The notes below the pieces were generated by a model. That model was not told the DNA's origin. It saw only the letters and a program-made list of their open reading frames with translations, and made no database searches. From NCBI RefSeq assembly GCF_000317145.1, contig NC_019697.1, forward strand, positions 2,356,001-2,420,000: a stretch of 64,000 bases of DNA, in the 5' to 3' direction. Each line of letters begins with the position of its first letter. Within the stretch, counting starts at the first letter, position 1. The stretch comes from Chamaesiphon minutus PCC 6605 (GTDB lineage Bacteria; Cyanobacteriota; Cyanobacteriia; Cyanobacteriales; Chamaesiphonaceae). Positions 52,209 through 62,725 of this stretch are shown piece after piece. Position numbers and translations under genes: made by a program.

Positions 52209-53537
52209 ATGGAACACCTAGTCAGCCAAATTTCTCGCCGTAAATTCATCCTGACCGCTGGCGCAACTGCAATGCTAGGATTGGGATTAAAGGGATGTAG
52301 CACTGCTCAAAACCAATCTTCAACAATTCAAATGGCAAATGTGAATGCTGGTAGTAGTGGAAACGAAACTACCAAGGCCAGAATTGGGTTTATCGGTCAA
52401 ACCGATGCCGCTCCATTAGTAATTGCTAAGGTCAAAGAATTGTTTGCCAAACATGGCGTACCGGACGTAGAACTAGTCAAACAACCTTCTTGGGGTGTAA
52501 CTAGAGATAATCTCCAAATTGGCTCGGCTGGGGGCGGTTTAGATGGGGCAATGGTGTTGAGTCCGATGCCTTATCACATCAGCATGGGCACGATTACTGT
52601 TAATAATAAAAAGCTGCCGATGTATTTGGTGGCGCGGTTGAATACTGGCGGACAAGGCATATCTGTAAGCAACCGTTATCAAGATGCTAATGTTGCCTTA
52701 GACGCTTCTAAAATTAAGGAAAGAGTCGATCGCGAACGAGCGGCTGGAAACTATCTAAGATTTGCCCATACTTTTAAAGGTGGCAATAGCGATTTAATAT
52801 TGCGCTATTGGTTGGCTGCGGGGGGTATCGATCCGAATAAAGATGTAATTAGTTTGGTGGTACCCGGCTCGCAATTAGTCCCTAATATTAAGGTCAATAA
52901 TATCGATGGTTTTTGCGTCGGCGACCCTTGGCACGTTCGATTGATCGATCAAAAACTGGGTTATACCGCATTAGTAACAAATGAGTTTTGGCAAGATCAT
53001 CCCGAAAAAGCTTTGAGTTTTCGGAGCGATTGGGTAGATCGTTATCCGAATGCAACTAAATCGATCGCCAAAGCTTTGATGGAGGCGCAGCAATGGTGTG
53101 ACAAGCCAGAAAATCGCATCCAAATGGCAACTATTATCTCCGATTCGGAATGGGCAAAAGTACCAGTTAAAGATGTCAAAGATCGGCTGACTGGCAGAAT
53201 TTATTATGGTAATAATCGCCCAGTTGTCGAAAATAGTCCGAATATTATGCGCTATTGGGATAACTTTGCCAGCTATCCCTTCAAGAGTCACGATTTGTGG
53301 TTCTTGACTGAAAACATGCGGTGGGGACAAATTTCGACAACTATCGATATGAAACAAGTAATCGATCGAGTCAATCGAGAAGATATCTGGCGCGCGGCGG
53401 CGAAGGAATTAAATCTACCAGCAGCACAGATTCCCGCTGATACTTCGCGAGGGGTAGAAAAATTCTTTGATGGCGTGAAGTTCGATCCAAATAATCCTAC
53501 GGCTTATTTAAATAGCCTACAAATCAAACAAGCCTAA
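52209..53537 (+). CDS. nrtA: Nitrate ABC transporter binding lipoprotein NrtA
   Basis: Periplasmic binding lipoprotein of the NrtA/CmpA family, 442 residues. A twin-Arg-like N-terminus (RRKFILTAGATAMLGLGLKGC) ends in a lipobox Cys. ARIGFIGQTDAAPLVIAKVKELFAKHGVPDVELVKQPSWGVTRDNL and GGGLDGAMVLSPMPYHISMGTI resemble NrtA more closely than bicarbonate-binding CmpA as I recall them. A later part, DPWHVRLIDQKLGYTALVTNEFWQDHPEKAL, is family-typical. AAGGA precedes the ATG by seven bases. Order with the next three genes is the standard nrtABCD. Confidence 0.92.
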   Translation: MEHLVSQISRRKFILTAGATAMLGLGLKGCSTAQNQSSTIQMANVNAGSSGNETTKARIGFIGQTDAAPLVIAKVKELFAKHGVPDVELVKQPSWGVTRDNLQIGSAGGGLDGAMVLSPMPYHISMGTITVNNKKLPMYLVARLNTGGQGISVSNRYQDANVALDASKIKERVDRERAAGNYLRFAHTFKGGNSDLILRYWLAAGGIDPNKDVISLVVPGSQLVPNIKVNNIDGFCVGDPWHVRLIDQKLGYTALVTNEFWQDHPEKALSFRSDWVDRYPNATKSIAKALMEAQQWCDKPENRIQMATIISDSEWAKVPVKDVKDRLTGRIYYGNNRPVVENSPNIMRYWDNFASYPFKSHDLWFLTENMRWGQISTTIDMKQVIDRVNREDIWRAAAKELNLPAAQIPADTSRGVEKFFDGVKFDPNNPTAYLNSLQIKQA

Positions 53538-53596
53538 TTCTCACGCCTTAGCATTACATTATTCAATCTTTACTTGTAATCTAGGAGAACTCAGTC

Positions 53597-54424
53597 ATGG
53601 CAAGAACGATCGCTCGTCCCCAAGCTAGCACTTTAGATCGACTATTGAGCAACCGAAAAACCCGCAAAGTAGTCGCTCCACTCATTGCGATCTCAGTAAT
53701 TTTAATTATTTGGCAGTTATTAACGTTAAGTCCCGATGCCAATTTACCCAGTCCCCTTAAAGTAGTCGAGCAAACTTGGGAATTGATTGTCAATCCGTTC
53801 TTTGATAAAGGAGCGACTAATAAAGGACTCTTTTGGCAGATTTGGGCAAGCGTCCAGCGGGTATTGCAAGGATTTACTCTAGCCGCGATCGTGGGAGTCT
53901 CGATCGGGATTATTATCGGTACTAATGAATTCTTATTCGATGCTTTCGACCCGATCTTTCAGATTTTACGAACGATTCCACCTTTGGCTTGGTTGCCGAT
54001 CGCGCTAGCTACTTTTCAACAATCCAATCCTTCGGCTATCTTTGTTATCTTTATTACTTCGATCTGGCCGATTATTCTCAATACGATCGCAGGCGTCCAA
54101 CAGATTCCACAAGATTATGTCAACGTTTCTAAAGTATTGCAATTATCTAGGAAGGAATACTTTTTGGATGTAGTTTTTCCCGCTACTGTTCCTTATATTT
54201 TTACTGGTTTGAGAATTGGTGTTGGTTTATCTTGGTTGGCGATCGTGGCTGCTGAAATGTTAATCGGTGGTGTCGGGATTGGCTTCTTTATCTGGGATGC
54301 TTGGAATGCAGCAAATATCAGTCAAATTATTATCGCTCTCATTTATGTCGGAGTAGTTGGATTGTTGTTAGATAAATCGATCGCATTTATTGCAACGAAG
54401 GTTGTTCCTGATGAGCAGAAATAG
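53597..54424 (+). CDS. nrtB: Nitrate ABC transporter permease NrtB
   Basis: A 275-residue inner-membrane permease of the nitrate/sulfonate family. It has six membrane segments and an EAA loop, VNVSKVLQLSRKEYFLDVVFPATVPYIFTGLRIGVGLSW. AGGAG lies seven bases before the ATG. It follows nrtA by 59 bases and precedes nrtC, with a repeat-filled gap of 342 bases between. It would carry nitrate, perhaps nitrite. Confidence 0.95.
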   Translation: MARTIARPQASTLDRLLSNRKTRKVVAPLIAISVILIIWQLLTLSPDANLPSPLKVVEQTWELIVNPFFDKGATNKGLFWQIWASVQRVLQGFTLAAIVGVSIGIIIGTNEFLFDAFDPIFQILRTIPPLAWLPIALATFQQSNPSAIFVIFITSIWPIILNTIAGVQQIPQDYVNVSKVLQLSRKEYFLDVVFPATVPYIFTGLRIGVGLSWLAIVAAEMLIGGVGIGFFIWDAWNAANISQIIIALIYVGVVGLLLDKSIAFIATKVVPDEQK

Positions 54425-54766
54425 CTATAGAAAAACATGTTTGCATTGCTAGAGGAGAGGGCGGGTTTGTTCATACATTTTTATTACTGACAATATCGCT
54501 AGCATAAAGCGGATGCAATCGCGCTGAGGTTTCCTCAGCGAGCGTTGCACCAAGCACCCGCCCCTACAAATCTATATCAATAGATTCATATTTGTAGGAT
54601 GTGTTATTGCGTAGCGTAACGCATCAATACACCAAATAGCAGCTCGGTAGGGTGGGCACTGCCCACCAAATAAGTTTCAGCATAGTAATAATGGTGGGCA
54701 TTGCCCACCCTACAAGTCTACGAGTCTAAGCATTGCCCACCTTACAAATATTCTAGGCACATAAAG
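54425..54766. repeat. Repeats between nrtB and nrtC
   Basis: Copies of GGTGGGCA(C/T)TGCCCACC palindromes at about 54650 and 54700, a broken one near 54730, and GGGCGGGT ... ACCCGCCC mirrored pieces at 54460-54575. Similar palindromes occur at 44513-44535, 56760-56822 and 57796-57812. There is no gene. Confidence 0.7.
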
Positions 54767-56740
54767 ATGAGTACTTTTGTTGCAGTTGACCAAGTTGGAA
54801 AGACATTCGATCTCGCGAATGGCGGTAGTTATATTGCCTTAAAAGGTATCGATTTAAACATGCGTAAGGGTGAATTTATTTCCTTAATCGGACACTCCGG
54901 TTGTGGTAAATCGACGCTCTTAAATATTATTGCTGGCTTAGATGGGGCGACTGATGGTGTGGTGGTGGTTGATGATACGCCCGTAACCAAACCAGGCCCC
55001 GATCGCATGGTAGTATTTCAGAATTATTCGCTACTACCGTGGTTGACTGTCCGCGAAAATATTGCGATGGCGGTGAATAAAGTACTGCAAGGTTTACCCA
55101 AAGCCGAGCGCGAACATATCATCGAAGAAAGTATCGATATGGTGGGTTTGCGGGCTGCTGTAGATAAGAAACCAGGGCAACTTTCTGGGGGGATGAAACA
55201 GCGAGTTTCGATCGCCAGGGCATTTTCGATTCGTCCAAAAGTATTACTGTTAGATGAGCCATTTGGGGCGTTAGATGCGCTGACTCGCGGTGGTTTGCAA
55301 GAACGGTTGATGCAGATTTGCGAGGAAAATCACGTCACGGCGGTAATGGTGACTCACGATATCGATGAGGCATTATTGTTGTCCGATCGAATTATCATGC
55401 TCACAAATGGCCCCGAATCCAAAATCGGGCAGATTTTAGAAGTTGATATTCCGCGTCCGCGCAAACGATTGGAAGTAGTCGAACATCCCAGCTATTATAG
55501 TTTGCGAAGTGAGATGATCTACTTTCTCAATCAACAAAAACGGGTTAAAAAAATTCGCGCCCAAAAGCAAACTGTTGTTGCCCGCCATGGTTTAGAAAAA
55601 GTTAATATTCAACTCGGATTTGTGCCGTTAACTGCTTGCGCGCCGCTAGCGATCGCTAAAGAAAAAGGCTTTTTTGTCAAACATGGTCTAGATGAGGTCA
55701 CATTGGCGCGGGAATCGAGCTGGCGGGGGATTGTGGATGGAATTAGCGGTGGTTACATCGATGCCGCTCAAATGCCTTCTGGGATGCCTGCATGGTTGAG
55801 TTTGGGTGGTAATAATGATGTGCCGTTACCAGTAGTCACTGCCCTGACAATGGCGCGTAATGGTAATGCAATTACCTTAAAAGAAGAGTTCTATCAACAG
55901 AATATTAGAACTCTCGATGACTTCCACACCTTTATCCTCAACACCCCAAATAAACGTCACAACTTTGGAATGGTACATCCATCTTCGATGCACAATTTAT
56001 TGTTGCGGTATTGGTTGGCGGCTGGTGGTATCGATCCCGATAATGATGTCAATTTGATGACGATTCCACCCGCGCAAATGGTCGTGGATCTCAAAGCGGG
56101 GACGATTGATGGTTATTGTGTCGGCGAACCCTGGAATTATCGGGCAGCCAGTGAAGGTAAAGGCTTTACAATTGCCTCCGATTTAGGCATTTGGAACGGT
56201 CATCCCGGTAAGGTATTGGGTGTCAGGGAAGATTGGGCAAATGCTTATCCAAATACGCATATTGCCTTAGTCAAAGCATTACTCGAAGCATGTAAATATT
56301 GTGCCGATCCGAATAATGTTAATAAAATTCGGCACCTGCTATCTCAAAAAGAATATCTCGGTATGAAGGCAGAGTACATTACAATTGCCGATCCGCTCAA
56401 GGACACTGGCATCCACGATCCGCACAAAGAATACGCTCATCCGCAGTTTTTTGGTGCTGGTTTAAATCGTCCCAGTCGTACCGAACAATTATGGATTATC
56501 ACTCAAATGGCGCGCTGGGGAATTACCCCATTCCCTCGTAATTGGGTCGAGATTTTGGAGCGCGTTTGTCGGACGAGTACTTTTAGTACCGGGTCGCGAG
56601 AATTGGGTTTTGATGTCGATTATGGTCTGAATGCAATCGAGTTATTCGATGGTGTACCATTCAATGCTAAAGATCCGATCGGTTATCTCAATAGTTTGAA
56701 AATCAAACGTCCGATTTCAGTTGCAGAAGTTATTTTATAA
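54767..56740 (+). CDS. nrtC: Nitrate ABC transporter ATPase-binding-protein fusion NrtC
   Basis: A 657-residue fusion. Residues 1-255 are the ATPase: GHSGCGKST (Walker A), LSGGMKQR, VLLLDEPFGALD and VTHDIDEALLLSD. Residues about 280-657 are an NrtA-like regulatory domain: GFVPLTACAPLAIAKEKGFFVKHGLDEVTLARESSWRGIVDGISGGYIDAAQMPSGMP. In NrtC this domain binds inhibitory ligand and shuts down uptake in ammonium-fed cells. The start at 54767 follows repeats. Confidence 0.95.
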   Translation: MSTFVAVDQVGKTFDLANGGSYIALKGIDLNMRKGEFISLIGHSGCGKSTLLNIIAGLDGATDGVVVVDDTPVTKPGPDRMVVFQNYSLLPWLTVRENIAMAVNKVLQGLPKAEREHIIEESIDMVGLRAAVDKKPGQLSGGMKQRVSIARAFSIRPKVLLLDEPFGALDALTRGGLQERLMQICEENHVTAVMVTHDIDEALLLSDRIIMLTNGPESKIGQILEVDIPRPRKRLEVVEHPSYYSLRSEMIYFLNQQKRVKKIRAQKQTVVARHGLEKVNIQLGFVPLTACAPLAIAKEKGFFVKHGLDEVTLARESSWRGIVDGISGGYIDAAQMPSGMPAWLSLGGNNDVPLPVVTALTMARNGNAITLKEEFYQQNIRTLDDFHTFILNTPNKRHNFGMVHPSSMHNLLLRYWLAAGGIDPDNDVNLMTIPPAQMVVDLKAGTIDGYCVGEPWNYRAASEGKGFTIASDLGIWNGHPGKVLGVREDWANAYPNTHIALVKALLEACKYCADPNNVNKIRHLLSQKEYLGMKAEYITIADPLKDTGIHDPHKEYAHPQFFGAGLNRPSRTEQLWIITQMARWGITPFPRNWVEILERVCRTSTFSTGSRELGFDVDYGLNAIELFDGVPFNAKDPIGYLNSLKIKRPISVAEVIL

Positions 56741-56864
56741 TACGCCCGATTCAACCATCTGTAGGGGCGGGTTCATGCTCAAAAAATTGTATTTATAGAT
56801 AATTTTAAATCAACCCGCCCATTCTCACCATTAACCAATCGACATTAAAAAAACACAGAAGATT

Positions 56865-57701
56865 ATGAAAGCATTTCAAGCAAGTCCTCAGAGTTTTCAA
56901 AAATTGGAGACTAAAGCTCCGTTTCTGCTAATTGAAAATGTTGCCAAAATCTATCCTACGGCTAAAGGGAATTATACAGTTTTAGAAAATGTCGATTTAT
57001 CTGTCAATAAAGGTGAATTTATTTGCGTTATTGGGCACTCTGGTTGTGGTAAATCAACCCTACTTAATATGGTTGGTGGATTCAGCCAACCTAGCGTTGG
57101 CAGGGTAGAACTAAAAGGCGAACCAATTCTCAAACCTGGCCCCGATCGAATGATGGTGTTTCAAGGTTATGCACTTCTACCTTGGAAAACTGCGTTTGAA
57201 AATATTTATTTAGCAGTTAATTCCGTCTTTCCACACAAATCTAAAGCAGAAAAAGTCTCGATCGTCCACGAGCATTTAGCCATGGTAGGATTGTCAGAAG
57301 CTGCCGATAAAAAGCCCAAACAATTATCCGGCGGGATGCGTCAACGGGTAGCGATCGCCCGCGCGCTTTCGATTCGTCCCGAAATCTTAATTTTAGACGA
57401 ACCTTTTGGAGCTTTAGACCAAATTACTAAAGAAGAATTACAAGAAGAACTGATGAAAATCTGCGGCGAACAAAATTGTACCGTTTTAATGATTACTCAC
57501 GATATCGATGAGGCATTATTTTTGGCCGATCGATTAGTAATGATGACTAATGGCCCCGCTGCAAAAATTGGTGAAATTCTGAGTATTCCGTTCGATCGTC
57601 CGCGAGATCGCGATCGAATTATGGAAGATCCAGAGTACTATAATTTACGCAATTATGCTCTCGATTTTCTCTATCATCGCTTTGCTCATGATGATGAATA
57701 A
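56865..57701 (+). CDS. nrtD: Nitrate ABC transporter ATPase NrtD
   Basis: A 278-residue ATPase, second of the pair with NrtC. Walker A GHSGCGKST, signature LSGGMRQR, Walker B LILDEPFGALDQITKEEL and H-loop ITHDIDEALFLAD. It lacks the fused binding domain. It closes the nrtABCD order. A copy of the GGGCGGGT...ACCCGCCC repeat lies between nrtC and nrtD. Confidence 0.95.
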   Translation: MKAFQASPQSFQKLETKAPFLLIENVAKIYPTAKGNYTVLENVDLSVNKGEFICVIGHSGCGKSTLLNMVGGFSQPSVGRVELKGEPILKPGPDRMMVFQGYALLPWKTAFENIYLAVNSVFPHKSKAEKVSIVHEHLAMVGLSEAADKKPKQLSGGMRQRVAIARALSIRPEILILDEPFGALDQITKEELQEELMKICGEQNCTVLMITHDIDEALFLADRLVMMTNGPAAKIGEILSIPFDRPRDRDRIMEDPEYYNLRNYALDFLYHRFAHDDE

Positions 57702-59040
57702 TTCAATTACTCGGTAATCGATCCTTTAAATTAAGAAACATGATATGCAGCACTTACTAGTTAAATATCGGCTATCATATAAATATAGAAAAGTAAGGTG
57801 GGCAATGCCCATCATTAAAATATCGGCGCATCCAGATAGCTCTCGATCGAGAGAATATACAAATAACACTTTTTAATAATAGTCAACTTCTGAGTTATAT
57901 GTTTTCACAGATTCCAGAACGGCAAATGCATGTGGTGCGGTGGATACTCACGATCGCATGGTTGCTAATTGTCGCATCATTGTTTTACGATCCTTGGACT
58001 TCAGTATTGACAGAGCCAAATCATCCTTGGAGTCCATTAAGGTTATCGGATAGCTGTATTTTGGTGCAGGGAAAGTGTCTGGTAGAGCAGCCTTATCCGT
58101 TGGCTACGACATTATTTTGGGGTGCGATCGTCCCTGCATCAATTTTTATTTTACTAGTTTTTGGACATGAAGTTTGGCGAAGGATTTGTCCCTTATCATT
58201 TCTGTCGCAAATTCCGCGCGCATTAGGCAAGCAGAGGCAATTCAAACGCGAAAATCCCAATACGGGAAAAGTTCGGTACGAGTTGGCAAAAGTCAAGTCC
58301 GATTCCTGGTTGGGAAAGAATTATCCGTATGTGCAATTTGGCTGGCTATTTGTCGGATTGTGCGGGCGGATTTTATTCTTTAATGCCGATCGATTGGTAT
58401 TAGCATTATGGATATTATTTACGATCGCGGCTGCAATTACCGTCGGCTATTTGTATGGCGGTAAATCGTGGTGTAATTATTTTTGCCCGATGGCTCCAGT
58501 GCAGCAGATTTATAGCGAACCTGGTGGTTTATTTAGCAGTAAGGCACATATTAGCGATACTTCAATTACGCAATCGATGTGTCGGACTGTATTGCCTGAT
58601 GGCAAAGAGCAAAGTGCTTGCGTTGCCTGTCAAAACCCTTGTATCGATATCGACTCCGAACGCGTTTATTGGGATAGCTTAAATAAACCAGAAGTATCGT
58701 GGCTGCGGTATGGTTATGTGGGCTTAGTTATCGGTTATTTCGTCTATTATTATCTCTATGCAGGTAGTTGGGATTATTATATTTCGGGCGCATGGGCGAG
58801 ACAAACAGACCAATTATCAACGCTATTAAGTCCAGGATTTTATATCTTCGGACAGGCGATAAATATTCCTAAAATAGTTGCCGTACCATTGACATTAGGT
58901 GCTTCTACTTTCATTGGCTATCGGGTAGGCAGATCGATCGAACAATCGGCAAAAGCTTACAGTCGCAAGCGCGATCTCAAGGTATCTCCAGATCTAATTC
59001 GGCATCGCGTTTTTACGCTATGTACGTTTTTTATTTTCAA

Positions 59041-59048
59041 CTTTTTCT
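59041..59048. repeat. 8-bp target-site duplication, left
   Basis: CTTTTTCT directly precedes the insertion element; the second copy is at 60476-60483. Confidence 0.9.
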
Positions 59049-60475
59049 GGTTCTCCAGTACCTAATGTGCTAAATCAATAATTGAATCTCCAAGTTAGCA
59101 AGCATCTGTTTCGGAAGTTGTTGAAATTAGTGAAGCCATAAGCAGTACGCTTGATGAGCTTAATCTTATTATTAATTCCCTCAACTACACCACTAGTAGT
59201 TCGCTCATCAAAGTAAGCAACTATCTCTGTTAACCATCGCGAGATTGTGCCACAACTATTTGGCAAATGCTGCTTGGCTCTTACCAGCCAATGTCTAATT
59301 TCAATAGTCCTCTCATCCACGATGTTGTTTTTTCCATTATCTCTCTCCATTTTTCTTTGAGTAGATGTGCTGCCCTAATGTTGGCAAATTCTTCTCTAAC
59401 CTGCTTGAGCTTCTCTTGTTCTTTCTCCTCTCTTAACTCTTTTTTCTTTTTTAGCAGCGCATATTTACTCGATTTTATTACTGCCAATTGCCGAGTGTAT
59501 TCATTCTTTTGCTCTAATGTCTTTGCGGATTTAAGTTTAGCCTCTATCGCTCTTTTTTCTTGTTTTCTCAGCTTATCTAACTCACTATTTATTTGCGCTG
59601 TTACATGAAATCTGTCTGCTACTACTTGAGCATTAGGCATCACTTCTATCGCTAAGCTTTTATACCCTTTCCATAAGTCTATGCTGACTTCTTCGATCCT
59701 TTCCAGTACCTCTGTCCCCCATCCTTTCAGGATTTTCTCTATTTCTTCACTCTTTCTGCTTTCGATTATTGCTAATAATTTTCCTCGCTCTATATCTACT
59801 AATACTGCACAATATTTTCCTTGTCCTTTTACCATTGCTATTTCATCTATTCCCAGTTTTCTTAAATCCGTTGGCTTTTCTCCGTTTAGCTCTGCTGCTG
59901 CGTCTTCAATTATTCTCTCTATTTCTGCTGTCGTCATTACTCCTGTTCTAGCTACGCTCTGAATATCTCCTTCTAGTGCTTCTGCTAGGATTTTTTAGCT
60001 AGTCTTGAAGTATATGTTCTTCTGCCTTTAACAAATTCTAGTTGTTCGCTAAATGGTTTTTGACATTTTTTACATTTAAATTGTCTTCTGTTTATTTCTA
60101 GGTGAACTTGCTGCTCTCCCCACGGCAAATCTTTTACTATGTATCTATTATTCTGATGTAAGCTACTACTCTTCGTTCCGCATCTATGGCATTTGCTTTC
60201 TTTCTTTATTGCTTCTACCTGTAAGATGATGCCTATTCCTTCATATTGTCGCTGCGACTCTACTCGCATTCCTTCTATTCCTAATAGCTCCGTTAGTAGC
60301 TTGAGTTCCTTTTTGTTGCCACTTGCCCTGCCCGCCGCTCTTCTTACTATTTCTTCCTCTCTTCATTATCTTGCTTTTCCTCTCCTCGTCAGCAGTTTTG
60401 ACATATTTATTTTATTTTCTTTCTCTTGTACTGCCTCGATTCTCATTTAATTAGCACATTAGGTACTGGAGAACC
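59049..60475 (-). mobile_element. ISL3-like insertion sequence, 1427 bp
   Basis: Perfect 25-bp terminal inverted repeats (beginning GGTTCTCCAGTACCTAATGT) lie at 59049-59073 and 60451-60475. Flanking CTTTTTCT repeats of 8 bases fit ISL3-type insertions. The only gene content is a transposase on the minus strand, broken by two frame changes. The intact ends and duplication show a recent insertion. Confidence 0.93.
59075..60269 (-). pseudogene. ISL3-type transposase, frameshifted
   Basis: Three reading frames together make one ISL3 transposase. The first (60269 to 59985) has the zinc-ribbon part CHRCGTKSSSLHQNN ... FKCKKCQKPFSE. It ends at a six-A run (LAKKS stop), where a minus-one shift would continue LAKKILAEALEGDIQSVARTGVMTTAEIER in the second frame. 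The second (to 59281) has the DDE core with LGIDEIAMVKGQGKYCAVLVDIERGKLL and DLWKGYKSLAIEVMPNAQVVADRFHV. After LLKLD a further shift leads to WLVRAKQHLPNSCGTISRWLTEIVAYFDERTTSGVVEGINNKIKLIKRTAYGF, ending at 59075. The A-run could be a programmed slip; the second break looks like a one-base deletion. Confidence 0.85.
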
Positions 60476-62254
60476 CTTTTTCTTTATCTTTGGCGGTCGT
60501 CCATTAGTACAATTAATGCCAATTTGGGGTCAATATGTTTACGAACTCACTCTAGTATTATTGAGTACGCTGTGGGTGTATAAAACGTGGCGACTCAGCC
60601 CCGATCTGTATTCGCGTGAGAATTTGGCAAGTCGGTTCCGCAAGCAGTTGGAGAAGTTACAACTGAATATTTCTCAATATGTAGAAGGTCGTTCTTTGAG
60701 CGAGCTGAATACTCATGAAGTTTATATTTTAGCTAAAGTTTTACCTGGCTTTACCAGAGAAAAGCGACATGCTGCTTATAAAGGGGTCGTGCGCGAAGCA
60801 TTGGAAGAAGGATATGCTAATTATTCGAGTAGTTTAGAAGTATTGCAACAATTGCGTCAAGAATTAGGCATTACCGATGACGAACACCGCGAGGTATTAG
60901 AAGAATTAGGAATTGAAGATCCAGAGTTGCTAAATCCCGCTCGTAAACGCAGTTTGGAGAATCAAATTCGCTTGACTGGCTATCGCAAATCGTTAGAACG
61001 ACTGATGCTATTGCAACGACAACAAGATCTGACGAATGCCGATCGCAGTCTCGATCCAAACTCTGTCGAAATCGATGCGCTGCGACGTCAATATTCGATT
61101 AGTTCTCAAGATGAAGATTGGATTTTGAGTGGAATTTCGCCAGAATCTGGTAGTTTGCGCCGAGCGGAATTCTTACTCGCTCAATTACCCGATCTGATTA
61201 CCTGCTTTCGCGGACTCAATCAACCAATTTTGCACAAACAACAAGCAGTTTTGACACTGCTCAAAAGTAGCATTCATCACAAGAAAGAACTAATAGTTCG
61301 CACTATTTTGGAAACACTTGCCAGCCTGAATAACGAGCGAGCGGCGATCTCTCTGGCTCAACAATTAGGCGATTTGGCTCCAGTAGTTTTACTAGAACTA
61401 TTAGAATCAGAAAATTGGCACGAGCGACTGCATCCAGAAATAATTGAGAAGCTAGCACCATTATCAGGAGGCACAAGTTCTTGCGCGATCGATTATTCGA
61501 GCGAAGAAACCTTAAAAACGTTAGCACCGCTGCTCGACGATCGCAATCCCCTCATTCAAACAGCTTGTCTATATATTACCGCACAACTCGATCTTACCCA
61601 AAGTCAAGCCATCGCGCGCAATTATACACACATTCAAACCTCACCATTACTACAAGAAACTGTCAAAATTATCTTGTCTGCATCTAAAGAGTGTCCGCCT
61701 CTAACTACATTTTCGCTATTAGAAAAAGTGGTGCATCTATTTAATAGTGACTTCTTTCATCGGATGCATAGTGAAACATTAATCTCACTATCCGAGCGTG
61801 CCGAAGTCAGAACCTTTGGTAATGATGAAGCTATTACCGAAGCTGGCGATACCTGTCGCGAACTCCTGCTATTAATTGAAGGCTCGGCAAATATTTTGTA
61901 TCATTTACCAAACCAAGAAGTCCGGATCGAGCGACTCAAATTAGGCCAAACACTCGATGAATTAGAAGTTTTGGCGCATAGCGACTCCAAGAATACGATC
62001 GTGGCTAAAGGCGATTTTACCCGTATTTTAGCAGTACCAGTCAATGCCTTTGACGATTTGCTCGATCGCGATCGGGATTTTGCAAGGCGCGTATTAGAAC
62101 TAGAAAGTCGTCAGTTGCAAAGATTTATGCGATCGCTGCAAACTATCTAAGCATGACTCACCGATCTTTGCTAGCATCGAAGTATAACTAAATTTAAATA
62201 GTTGTTGGCCAGCCAGCAACTATTTAGATGATTATTTTTTGGGAGTATCGATCC

Positions 62255-62629
62255 ATGTCGAGAAAGTATAGTACTCCTGGCTATCATCCGATTAAAAAAA
62301 TTAAAGTTATCTTTAAAGGCCTGCACATTGCCGTCATCACCGATTTTAGTGTTGCCTACAAACTAGTATTATCGATCCCGATCGCGATCGGGGCGATCGC
62401 GTTTCATAAATGGGTCGATCTGTCGTTGATTCTAATCGCAACCGGACTGATGTTACTGGGCGAATTATTAAACAGTGCGATCGAAATCTTGTGTGATTTT
62501 GTCGAACAGCAACAAAATCCCCAAATTGGCGCGATTAAAGATATCGCTGCTGCGGCTGCGGGGGTTGGGATCTTTGTGTGGATGGCGATCCTGATTATCG
62601 AAGGCATCCATCTTCTGACAATTGTGTAG
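62255..62629 (+). CDS. dgkA: Diacylglycerol/undecaprenol kinase, DgkA family
   Basis: A 124-residue membrane kinase of the prokaryotic DagK family with three membrane segments. The core motif LGELLNSAIEILCDFVEQQQNPQIGAIKDIAAAAAGVGIFVWMAILIIEG holds the active-site Glu residues, conserved Asn-Ser-Ala and the KD-AAAA motif. The start at 62255 has GGGAG nine bases upstream; an upstream ATG at 62228 is less likely. The family recycles diacylglycerol or undecaprenol for envelope synthesis. Confidence 0.93.
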   Translation: MSRKYSTPGYHPIKKIKVIFKGLHIAVITDFSVAYKLVLSIPIAIGAIAFHKWVDLSLILIATGLMLLGELLNSAIEILCDFVEQQQNPQIGAIKDIAAAAAGVGIFVWMAILIIEGIHLLTIV

Positions 62630-62725
62630 AAATGCTCGATCGCGGTGATATTTCGTAACTTGCGGTTGACATCCTGCTAGGCTAATAATATCTAGCTTAA
62701 AAATCGCATATTTAATTATTGCCCC

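Larger units (their letters stand above)
57899..62150 (+). pseudogene. Membrane polyferredoxin/cNMP-binding protein gene, split by an IS
   Basis: A single gene is interrupted by an insertion element at 59049-60475. The 5' part (57899-59048) has several membrane spans and a NapH-like Fe-S region: Cys97-Pro, CNYFCP (Cys192, Cys196) and CRTVLPDGKEQSACVACQNPC (Cys228-248). The 3' part (60484-62150) continues FFFIFGGRPLVQLMPIWGQYVYELTLVLLSTLWVYKTWRLSPDLYSRENLASRF, then a HEAT-like helical middle and a C-terminal cyclic-nucleotide-binding beta-barrel (FGNDEAITEAGDTCRELLLLIEGSANILY ... GQTLDELEVLAHSDS). Joining 59048 to 60484 restores an open frame of about 938 residues. It may respond to a cyclic nucleotide while passing electrons. 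Next to nrtABCD it might link nitrate use to redox state, by context only. Confidence 0.85.

Noticed and set aside
59267-60450. Ser/Phe/Leu-rich plus-strand frames inside the IS
   Set aside because: They are antisense to the transposase and show only low-complexity composition.
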